Assembly: GCA_029210645.1 (NCBI GenBank)
Contig: JARGFT010000003.1
Coordinates: 1 to 64,000 of the forward strand
Reading direction: 5' to 3'
DNA from: Anaerosomatales bacterium
GTDB lineage: Bacteria; Actinomycetota; Coriobacteriia; Anaerosomatales; SLCP01
Length of the DNA stretch: 64,000 bases
Shown here: positions 56,278 to 64,000 of the stretch, in pieces
Position numbering within the stretch: the stretch's first letter is position 1
How the letters are laid out: every line of letters starts with the position of its first letter
Program-made: the position numbers and the translations under genes
The notes under the pieces: model-generated
Database searches by the model: none
What the model was told of the DNA's origin: nothing
The model's input: the letters and a program-made list of their open reading frames with translations, nothing else

Positions 56278-56812
56278 TCCGCGCTGGTCGAAGATGACCG
56301 GCGATCGGGCACGCACGACGCCAAAGCGCGAACATCCGAGAGAAGGTTGAATTGCAGCCGAACCGCCACCGAAGTGCTGAAGACGGGTCCCGGAGCGGGA
56401 CGACATCTCGGGTGCCTCCCTGGCCACGAGTGTCATCCGGGCGGGATCACCTGCGGCGTGTGGTCCGCGTCTCGATGACAAGAACCCTCGCTCCACAGAA
56501 TCCTGTCGGGAAGCCCGGAATGCTTGCCTGCAGGGCGGCTGCTTGCCTAACATGGCGCACAGGAGGGAGCCCGCTCAATGCGTCCGGAGCACGAGTCGGC
56601 ACCCGCTGCGTTTCAACAACCGCAGACGCGGGATTGGTGCGTGTCGCACCGCGCACTGAGAGTCCGAACTGTGGTGGTTGGCTTGACCTATGCACGCGCA
56701 CGCCAGATCACGGGCAACGTCGTGTGTCCCGCACGAGCCAACATCCACATCTCCACGAGTGAGCTTCATCGAAGACAAACCCGAATGGCGCCTCGAACGC
56801 ACTATCCACAAC

Positions 56813-56845
56813 GCACGAGGGCGGCCAGAATGGCCGCCCTCGTGC
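56813..56845 (-). terminator. 15-bp perfect hairpin downstream of jag
   Basis: gcacgagggcggcca-gaa-tggccgccctcgtgc, 23 nt past the jag stop. Confidence 0.75.
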
Positions 56846-56867
56846 ACGCGAGTTACTCGAAGCTGTA

Positions 56868-57656
56868 CTACCTGCGTCGCGGGCTTACCACCACGGAACG
56901 GAAAGGCTCTTCGCCTTCGCTCGCCGTGACCACTCGCTGGTCGTCCCTCAGCGCTACGTGTACCACTCTGCGCTCGAGCGCGGACATCGGACGGAGTTTG
57001 ACCGGTCCGTTCTGTCGCACAGCTCTGTCGGCCGCGCGCTGGCCGATCTCTTCGAGCTTGACACGTCGCCGGTTCCGGTAGCCCTCGACATCCACGAGGA
57101 CAGGGTACCGGAACCCCAGCCGCCGGTTGGTGATTGCGGCAACTAGTACCTGCAACGCGTCGAGTGTGCGGCCGTGCCGGCCGATCAGCAGGCCGAGGTC
57201 CGCTCCGACGATGTCCAGGATGATCTCGCCCTCGTCACCCTCGTACTCCTCGATGGTTGCCTCTATCCCAAAACCGTCCAGCACGCTCTGGATCGTACTC
57301 ACGGCCTCATCGGCAATCCGGTCGAGATCCTCATCGCTCAGCTCCTCGAGCGCAACGGTTGGAAAGCCGCCTGGCGGAACTGCACCAGGCTGCCCGGGAT
57401 CTGGCGGCGCGCCCGCGGCAGCGTCCTCACTGATAGGAGTGTCGTCTCCCTCACGTGTGTTCAGCTCGGCGACGAACTCCTCGCGCAGCCACACGCGGAC
57501 CTGTGCACGGCGCTCCGAACCAAGGCCGAACAGGCGCTTGCCCGCCTCCTCTACGACCTCGTACTGAACCGCATCCTGCTGCACGCCAAGGTCTGCCAGC
57601 GCCGCATCGAGCGCTTCCTCGACCGTTGTGCCCTCCGCTGTCGTCTCTCTCTTCAT
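56868..57656 (-). CDS. jag: Jag/KhpB KH-R3H RNA-binding protein
   Basis: Jag_N, KH (GLLIGRHGRTLDALQVLV), R3H (MSALERRVVHVALRD). Confidence 0.94.
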   Translation of the reverse strand: MKRETTAEGTTVEEALDAALADLGVQQDAVQYEVVEEAGKRLFGLGSERRAQVRVWLREEFVAELNTREGDDTPISEDAAAGAPPDPGQPGAVPPGGFPTVALEELSDEDLDRIADEAVSTIQSVLDGFGIEATIEEYEGDEGEIILDIVGADLGLLIGRHGRTLDALQVLVAAITNRRLGFRYPVLVDVEGYRNRRRVKLEEIGQRAADRAVRQNGPVKLRPMSALERRVVHVALRDDQRVVTASEGEEPFRSVVVSPRRR

Positions 57657-57659
57657 AGG

Positions 57660-58373
57660 CTATGCATCCTCTCCATGTCCGAGGAGTTTCAGCTGGATCT
57701 GCTGTTGCGCGATTCCGAGTACGCTTGAGGTGACCCAGTAGAGCAGCACTCCTGCAGGGCTGATCCAGCCGATATACAACATGAACACTGCCATGATCAT
57801 CGCAACCTGCTTCTGCTGGCCCTCGCCGGGCATGAGCATCTGCGGAAGCCAGATACTCAGGCCGAAGAGGACAACAAGCAGTGCGTAGGGGATCGCGGAC
57901 AGGAGGCCCTCCGCAGACCAGATCGACGCAGGTGTTGCGGTGAGGTCTGGAAGAATTATCCAGAATCGAGTCGCCGCAGCCTGCTGCGCTTCCGGAAGGG
58001 AGGCCACGTACTCAAGGAAGAGCCCTGGGCGATCGGGAGTCCCTCCCAGAACCTGGTAAAGGGCGATGAACACCGGCATCTGCAGAAGAAGCGGCAAACA
58101 TCCGCCGAATGGGTTGACCTTGTTCTCCTGGTAGAACTTGAGTGTTTCTTCCTGGAGCTTCTCCTTATCGTTCTTGTACTTCTTCTGCAGCTCTTTGATC
58201 TTGGGTTGGATGCGCTGCATCTCGTACATCGAACGCGTCTGCTTGACGGTGAGCGGGATCATCAGAAGACGTATGGCTACGGTGAGCAGGATGATCGCCA
58301 CTCCGTAGTCGCCGGTGACGTCGTGCAGGAACTGCAGTCCGGAGAAGATGGCTTCTTTGATTGCTAGCCACAC
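57660..58373 (-). CDS. yidC: Membrane protein insertase YidC/OxaA
   Basis: IILLTVAIRLLMIPLTVKQTRSMYEMQRIQPKIKELQKKYKND. Confidence 0.96.
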   Translation of the reverse strand: MWLAIKEAIFSGLQFLHDVTGDYGVAIILLTVAIRLLMIPLTVKQTRSMYEMQRIQPKIKELQKKYKNDKEKLQEETLKFYQENKVNPFGGCLPLLLQMPVFIALYQVLGGTPDRPGLFLEYVASLPEAQQAAATRFWIILPDLTATPASIWSAEGLLSAIPYALLVVLFGLSIWLPQMLMPGEGQQKQVAMIMAVFMLYIGWISPAGVLLYWVTSSVLGIAQQQIQLKLLGHGEDA

Positions 58374-58431
58374 GATTCGGTGACCTCCTCATTCAAGCCG
58401 CCGGGGCGGCTGGTCAGGCGTGGGTTGTACT

Positions 58432-58653
58432 TCAGGGCACCGGGTCGTGTCCACCGGGGTGCCATGGATGGCATCGACTCAGGCGTCGAAGCGAGAGCCA
58501 GCCTCCCTTGATCACACCATAGCGCTGCAGTGATGTTATCGCATACGAGGAGCAGGAGGGGGTGAATCGACATGAAGGAGGGAAGAGCGGCGATAGCACC
58601 GTCTGGTACAGGCGCACGAAAGCGATGATGATGCGTCTCGGGATCCTGCTCAT
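58432..58653 (-). CDS. yidD: Membrane protein insertion efficiency factor YidD
   Basis: [60 protein letters not shown]. Confidence 0.96.
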   Translation of the reverse strand: MSRIPRRIIIAFVRLYQTVLSPLFPPSCRFTPSCSSYAITSLQRYGVIKGGWLSLRRLSRCHPWHPGGHDPVP

Positions 58654-58982
58654 CGCTCTGAGCCAACCGCACGGGAGACCGCCGCGAGCGCCTCATCGAG
58701 CCGCGACGGGGGAGCGGTCGCCGTGGCCGGCCGGGCGATGAGGACGACGTCCGTTCCCCGCCAGGGTCCCCCAGATCGGTTCACTGCTGCCCGCATGACT
58801 CGCTTGGAGCGATTGCGCTTCACCGCGTTTCCGAGCTTCTTCCCCGCAACAAAAGCGACGCGGCCCTCAGGGCCGCGCCCGGCTGGTGTCTGTCGTGTCA
58901 GGGCGATCACGAGCGGATGAGAAACCCGGACGCCGGTACGAAACACCTCGTCGATCTCACGGTTAGACCGGATCGTGCGCAT
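58650..58982 (-). CDS. rnpA: Ribonuclease P protein component
   Basis: [24 protein letters not shown]. Confidence 0.95.
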   Translation of the reverse strand: MRTIRSNREIDEVFRTGVRVSHPLVIALTRQTPAGRGPEGRVAFVAGKKLGNAVKRNRSKRVMRAAVNRSGGPWRGTDVVLIARPATATAPPSRLDEALAAVSRAVGSER

Positions 58983-59013
58983 TCCGTCACGCCCCGTCCA
59001 GGGATTCGAACGG

Positions 59014-59148
59014 TTACGCCGACAGGACCTCGCGGCCCTTACGGCGGCGATTCGCGAGTATCCGGCGACCGGCACGCGTCGACATGCGCACGCGGAACCC
59101 GTGCGTCTTGCTGCGCTTGCGGTTGTTCGGCTGATATGTCCTCTTCAC
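59014..59148 (-). CDS. rpmH: 50S ribosomal protein L34
   Basis: Hand translation [44 protein letters not shown]. Confidence 0.97.
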   Translation of the reverse strand: MKRTYQPNNRKRSKTHGFRVRMSTRAGRRILANRRRKGREVLSA

Positions 59149-59299
59149 GACCTGCTCCTTTGATCCAGCTCCCGAACGGGAGCAAAGCCCGACGATTATA
59201 TGCGGCGCCTCCGTGCGGTGTCAACGATTCACCGCCCCCCGGGGTGGTTCAGCCGATGCTTCGTCGAGCCACGAGGGGGAAACCTCGTTCCGAAGTGTC

Positions 59300-59835
59300 C
59301 TCAAATCTGTGGACAGTGTGGAAAACGCAGCGTGTATGGCTGTTGAACCTGTGGACAAGTCCGACTTCTTCATTGTTTGACCCGATGCCCTTTGCTAGTA
59401 TCTGCCGTGCCCGAGCGTTCTCTCAGTTTCTCGGGAGCACCTTGAAAACACCTGTTCAGAGCGGATGTTGCGCTCCCCCTTTCCAGCTCGGCGCGGAGAG
59501 CGGACTGCTTTCTCCACAGAAGATCGGCCCGCTGGCCGCGTCGTAGGACCTCTATCCACAGCATCGGGTCCACAACGCGAGGTCTTTTCAACAGTCGAGG
59601 AAAGCAGGAGCCGATACGAAAGCCCATACGCTGGCAGCTTGAGGGTTTGCCCGGGCCGATACGGAAAGGTCTGTCCACAGATGTGGAAAGTTCTGTGGAC
59701 AAGGGCGAAAAGACCTTGTCAGGGACGCACGGCCTCGGGAGCCGGGCACGTACCCGCTGGTGGCTACGGCTGTTTACAGGTGTTTAAGGAGTCGGCCGCG
59801 GGCTCGCGGTTGTTGATAAGCATGTGGATGAACCA
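59300..59835. other. oriC: Origin region: DnaA-box cluster between rpmH and the GHKL gene
   Basis: TGTGGACAG 59308, TGTGGACAA 59350, CTATCCACA 59552, CTGTCCACA 59671, TGTGGACAA 59694 and weaker sites. Confidence 0.8.
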
Positions 59836-59864
59836 CCTTTGTGTGAAAAGCGATGGGGGAGAAC

Positions 59865-60731
59865 ATGAAGAGTTTTTTCGACGGCCAGACGGCCACTTCG
59901 GAGGGGGATAGCGGGGCGCTGCACGCATCAGTACTCGTGGTGCCGCCCCCCGACAAGACGATCGGCTCGCCAGAATGGTCTGCGCGGATCGCCGTGTACG
60001 ACGCTCCCGCTGCAGCTCCTCGCACCGAGGAAGTCACCGGCTCGTCCGAGGAAGAGCTCATCGAGCAGATAGCGTCCCGCGCCTTCTCTCACGCACGGGA
60101 CACGGGAGGAGATGTGCCCTACACAGTCATCCGTGAGGTGACGGAGAACTTCATCCACGCTGAGTTCCGGGAGCCTGTAGTATCTATACTAGAGGGCGGT
60201 CGTACGATTCGTTTCGCGGACCAGGGTCCCGGCATCTGCGACAAGAAGCGAGCAGTGCTGCCGGGCTTCACAACCGCAACGGGTCGCATGAAGGGCATCA
60301 TACGAGGAGTCGGGTCGGGCCTTCCCATCGTCAACGACTACCTCGGCTTCTCCGGCGGAAGCCTGGAGATTGACGACAACCTCGGCTCCGGCACGGTCGT
60401 GACCATCCGTTCGTCGTGTCGCGAAGAAGAGACGCCGGATCTTCTTCGCTCACCGGGAGAGGGAGCGGCCGTCGAGGAGGAGTCTCCTGCTGTCTCCGTT
60501 GCCGGCCTCACCCCGCTGACCACCCGCCAGAAACAGGTCCTGTCCCTCGTCCTCGAACTTGGAGAGGTCGGCCCGACCATCGTCTCCAAGGAGCTCTCGG
60601 TAGCGCTTTCAACCGCCTATCGTGACCTCGCGTATCTGGAGCAAGGCGGACTCATCGAGTCAGACGCGTCCGGGAAGCGCGTGCTCACGAGTGAGGGCTC
60701 GGCCTACCTCGATAGTCTGTTCGCCCAGTGA
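59865..60731 (+). CDS. GHKL-type ATPase with C-terminal winged-helix domain
   Basis: N-box-like [14 protein letters not shown]1 FADQGPGI, G2 [18 protein letters not shown]-terminal [57 protein letters not shown] supports ATG 59865. Confidence 0.85.
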   Translation: MKSFFDGQTATSEGDSGALHASVLVVPPPDKTIGSPEWSARIAVYDAPAAAPRTEEVTGSSEEELIEQIASRAFSHARDTGGDVPYTVIREVTENFIHAEFREPVVSILEGGRTIRFADQGPGICDKKRAVLPGFTTATGRMKGIIRGVGSGLPIVNDYLGFSGGSLEIDDNLGSGTVVTIRSSCREEETPDLLRSPGEGAAVEEESPAVSVAGLTPLTTRQKQVLSLVLELGEVGPTIVSKELSVALSTAYRDLAYLEQGGLIESDASGKRVLTSEGSAYLDSLFAQ

Positions 60732-60748
60732 CTCCACAGGGAGCATCG

Positions 60749-62137
60749 ATGCAAACGTATGACGCAGACCAGATCTGGACCGACGTGCTCGACGTCGTTC
60801 GTTCAGAGCTCAACACCCCTACCTTCAAGACGTGGTTCGAGCACACCTCACCGATGGAGGTGAGGGACGACAGTCTGGTGATCGCGGTGCAGAACGAGTT
60901 CGCCAGGGAGTGGCTCGAGTCGCGCTACTCTGGACTTCTGCGCTCCGCCCTTCTCCAGGTACTCGGCCAGGAGCTTTCTGTGGAGTTCATCGTGCCCGCG
61001 GAGGGTGTCTCGTCTGTGTCCGCGGCTTCGGGCGCGGAGGTTGCCGATGTGATATCGGCCTCAGAACCCGACGCCACCCCGAAGATTCAGAGATCAGAGA
61101 GCGGTGAGTTCAACCCCAAGTACACGTTTGGTTCGTACGTCATCGGTGCGTCAAATCAGTTTGCCCACGCTGCGGCACTCGCGGTCGCCGAGGCTCCGGG
61201 TCGTGCGTACAACCCTTTGTTCATCTACGGAGGGGTCGGGCTCGGGAAGACCCATCTCCTGCAGGCCATCGGGCACTACGTTCAGACGAGCTTCCCCCAC
61301 CTGAAGGTCAAATACGTCTCCACCGAACAGTTCACGAATGACTTCATCAACTCGATCGGAGACCGGGACAAGAAGCGGATCGACGGATTCCGTCGTCAGT
61401 ACCGGACCAACGACGTCCTGCTCGTCGATGACATCCAATTCCTGAAAGGCAAGGAAGGAACGCAGGAGGAGTTCTTCCATACCTTCAACACCCTGCAGCA
61501 AGCGGGCAAACAGGTTGTCTTGTCGTCGGACCGGCCCCCAAAAGATATCGAGAAGCTCGAGGAGAGACTTAGAAGCCGTTTCGAAATGGGTTTGATAACA
61601 GATATCCAACCACCCGACCTGGAGACGCGCATCGCCATCCTCAGGCGGAACGTAGAGGTGCAGAATCTCTCCGTACCCGACGATGTCCTTTCGTTCGTGG
61701 CAGACCGTGTCTCTTCAAACATCCGGGAACTCGAAGGTGCATTGATCCGTGTGATGGCCTTCAGCTCTCTCACCAGGCACCCCGTAGACATCGAACTGGC
61801 TCGTGATGTTCTCAAGGACATCTTCCCAGAGAGATCGAAGCGTCCTATCACACTCTCCACGATCCAGAGAGAGGTCTGTAAGTACTACTCTCTCTCCCAT
61901 TCCGAGCTCGTCGGGGGAAAGCGATCCCAGTCGATCGTCTATCCGCGCCAGATCGCGATGTATCTCGCCCGAGAGCTCACCGAACTCTCACTGCCAGCCA
62001 TCGGGGCAGAGTTCGGTGGCCGGGATCACACCACGGTCATGCACGCGAAAGCGAAGATAGAGAAGCTGATCAACGCTGACCGGGAGGTATACAACCAGAT
62101 ACAGAGTCTCACGAACCAGATCCGGCAGAAGAGCTGA
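60749..62137 (+). CDS. dnaA: Chromosomal replication initiator protein DnaA
   Basis: [67 protein letters not shown]. Confidence 0.98.
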   Translation: MQTYDADQIWTDVLDVVRSELNTPTFKTWFEHTSPMEVRDDSLVIAVQNEFAREWLESRYSGLLRSALLQVLGQELSVEFIVPAEGVSSVSAASGAEVADVISASEPDATPKIQRSESGEFNPKYTFGSYVIGASNQFAHAAALAVAEAPGRAYNPLFIYGGVGLGKTHLLQAIGHYVQTSFPHLKVKYVSTEQFTNDFINSIGDRDKKRIDGFRRQYRTNDVLLVDDIQFLKGKEGTQEEFFHTFNTLQQAGKQVVLSSDRPPKDIEKLEERLRSRFEMGLITDIQPPDLETRIAILRRNVEVQNLSVPDDVLSFVADRVSSNIRELEGALIRVMAFSSLTRHPVDIELARDVLKDIFPERSKRPITLSTIQREVCKYYSLSHSELVGGKRSQSIVYPRQIAMYLARELTELSLPAIGAEFGGRDHTTVMHAKAKIEKLINADREVYNQIQSLTNQIRQKS

Positions 62138-62154
62138 TATTCATCGCTGTGGAG

Positions 62155-62340
62155 CACTATGTGGACAAGCGGGGGACGGTCTGGGGAACACCACTCCCGC
62201 CTGTTGACCGAAGAGAGCACCTGTGGAGTCTGTGGACGGACTGGAGCACTTCACACACATGTTGTCTACAGTGGATACGCCGTGCGTGATGAGGGAGTAT
62301 GTGGTCTGTCCACACACTCCACAGCCCCTATTACTACTGT
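62155..62340. other. Second DnaA-box cluster, dnaA-dnaN intergenic
   Basis: TGTGGACAA 62160, TGTGGACGG 62231, CTGTCCACA 62306 and several TGTGGA half-matches. Confidence 0.7.
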
Positions 62341-62375
62341 TGTTGTCTGAAGATATATAGAAAGGAACAGAAGAG

Positions 62376-63482
62376 ATGAAGCTGACAGTCGCCAGAGGAG
62401 AACTCGTGGAGGCCCTCGCGGTGGTAAGCAGAGGACTTTCATCGAGATCGACCCTCCCGATCCTCTCAGGCATCCTCGTGTCGGCCTCGTCAGAGGGGGC
62501 TGTGACGCTCCAATCGACCGATCTCGAGGTGTCGGTACGGAGAAGCCTCCCGTTCGTATCGGTAGAGAGGGAAGGAACAATCGTCGTACCGGGCAAACTG
62601 TTCACCGATATCGTTCGGTCTCTGCCGGAGGCGGCGGTTACCCTCTCGCTGGAAGCGGAGAGTCTCTCGGTGTCATGTCTTCAGTCGTCGTTCGCGGTGA
62701 AGACCCTGCCGGCGGATGATTTTCCCCGCTTCCCTGAAGTGGAGCCGGACAAGTCGATCACGCTCCCGGCTTCGCGAGTCTCGGAGATCGTCAGGCACGT
62801 CGCCAAGGCGGTCAGCAGAGACGAGACGCGGCCGGTTCTCACCGGAGTTCTTCTGTCGGTCGAGGGTAGAACGGTCAGGATGGTCTCCACCGATTCATAT
62901 CGCCTCGCTGTCAAGGAATTGATGATCGAGGGGGGCAGCCTCGAAGACATCCAGGTCGTGGTTCCCGGGAAGGTCATGGAGGAGGTATCCAGGCTCGCAC
63001 CCCAGGGGGAGGACGTGACTCTGGGAATCAGCGAGAACCAGGCTGTGTTCGCCTTTGGGACCACCGAATTCGTGGCTCGGAGGATCGAGGGAACGTTCCC
63101 GAACTACCGCCAGTTGATCCCGAAGGAGAGCGAGACGACCGTCGACGTCTCGCGCGAGGAGATGCTTGCGGCGGTCAAGAGGGTTTCGCTCCTGGCTCAG
63201 CACAACACCCCGCTTCGGGTGACAGTGAACAGCGAGGACCAGACCCTTGGCTTGTCTGCGACAACCCATGACGTCGGAGACGCGTCAGAAGATCTGATGT
63301 CGAAAGTCGAGGGTTCGGACGTTGAAATCGCTTTCAATCACTCGTTTCTGCTCGACGGGCTTCTTGCCGCGGAGGGGGACTCGGTGCGGATCAGCATCGT
63401 GAGCCCACTGAAGCCGGGAGTCATCACCAGCACCGATGATGAAGGATTCCTGTATCTGTTGATGCCGGTGCGGCTCGGATAG
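62376..63482 (+). CDS. dnaN: DNA polymerase III subunit beta
   Basis: MKLTVARGELVEALAVVSRGLSSRSTLPILSGILV; C-terminal YLLMPVRL. Confidence 0.97.
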   Translation: MKLTVARGELVEALAVVSRGLSSRSTLPILSGILVSASSEGAVTLQSTDLEVSVRRSLPFVSVEREGTIVVPGKLFTDIVRSLPEAAVTLSLEAESLSVSCLQSSFAVKTLPADDFPRFPEVEPDKSITLPASRVSEIVRHVAKAVSRDETRPVLTGVLLSVEGRTVRMVSTDSYRLAVKELMIEGGSLEDIQVVVPGKVMEEVSRLAPQGEDVTLGISENQAVFAFGTTEFVARRIEGTFPNYRQLIPKESETTVDVSREEMLAAVKRVSLLAQHNTPLRVTVNSEDQTLGLSATTHDVGDASEDLMSKVEGSDVEIAFNHSFLLDGLLAAEGDSVRISIVSPLKPGVITSTDDEGFLYLLMPVRLG

Positions 63483-63487
63483 GCACA

Positions 63488-64000
63488 TTGGAGGGTCTTC
63501 GGGTCTCATCGGTTTCACTGAGCCGCTTCCGGAATCACCGAGAGTGGAGCTCGGAACTTGATCCGGGTCTCACGGTGTTGGTCGGAAGGAACGCGGCGGG
63601 CAAGACGAACATACTCGAGGCGATCATGGTGACCGCAACGGGTACGTCGTTTCGCTCCTTTGTCTGGGAAGACCTCGTCATGAGGGGTGAGCAGGAAGTG
63701 CGGGTGTCGATCATGTCCTCGCGTGGTGGAACACCCACAGAGATCGATCTACGCATCACGGACCAGGGCGTTCGCGAACACTCGGTGAACGGTACAAGGA
63801 AGCGAAAGATGGCCGAGATCGTCGGACGGATTCCACTTGTCTCGTTCGTTCCCGAGGACCTCTCTATGTCCAAGGGTTCGTCCGAGAAGAGAAGAGCCCC
63901 GCTGGATGCCCTCGGCGACCGGCTCTCATCGGCGTACTCCGCGCTCAGGGTGGAGTACGCCCGGCTCGTCCGGCAGCGCAATGCTCTGTTGAGGCAGAGA
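63488..64000 (+). CDS. recF: DNA replication and repair protein RecF (N-terminal part, truncated by window edge)
   Basis: Hand translation LEGLRVSSVSLSRFRNHREWSSELDPGLTVLVGRNAAGKTNILEAI; follows dnaN. Confidence 0.95.
   Translation, partial: MEGLRVSSVSLSRFRNHREWSSELDPGLTVLVGRNAAGKTNILEAIMVTATGTSFRSFVWEDLVMRGEQEVRVSIMSSRGGTPTEIDLRITDQGVREHSVNGTRKRKMAEIVGRIPLVSFVPEDLSMSKGSSEKRRAPLDALGDRLSSAYSALRVEYARLVRQRNALLRQR

Noticed and set aside
56578-57081. 167-aa + strand ORF in the parS-jag gap
   Set aside because: Runs antisense into jag, no RBS or motif.
59168-59183. GCTCCCGAACGGGAGC hairpin upstream of rpmH
   Set aside because: Short stem with tiny loop; could be a leader element but no alternative structure or U-tract to support a function.
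1-64000. CRISPR arrays, rRNA operon, IS elements
   Set aside because: No regularly spaced repeats, no rRNA sequence and no transposase reading frame seen.

Overview
High-GC bacterial chromosome segment, probably an actinobacterial lineage (Coriobacteriia-like by gene content), running up to and through the replication origin. The right end has the classic origin order parB-parA-rsmG-(parS x2)-jag-yidC-yidD-rnpA-rpmH-[DnaA boxes]-GHKL ATPase/HTH gene-dnaA-[DnaA boxes]-dnaN-recF. The left part has a truncated tyrosine recombinase at the window edge, purA and the dnaB-rplI-DUF2232-rpsR-ssb-rpsF block. It also carries cell-envelope, redox, iron-uptake (feoAB), nitrosative-stress (hcp), multiheme cytochrome, WYL-regulator and AddAB-like recombination genes, plus one tRNA-Gly(CCC). 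Most stand-out observations are: (1) an uncharacterised GHKL-ATPase + winged-helix protein between oriC and dnaA; (2) two cytochrome-like proteins whose first heme site reads CxCH instead of CxxCH, with a divergent CcsA-like assembly gene in the same window; (3) a probable 6C ncRNA not in the ORF track; (4) a TATCGGTGATA operator pair spaced exactly 42 bp upstream of purA; (5) a possible mutually exclusive hairpin leader before rpsF; (6) a Cys-rich small protein directly after feoB. All calls were made by reading; no database search was run. Start codons are mostly chosen by alignment memory and RBS and are approximate.
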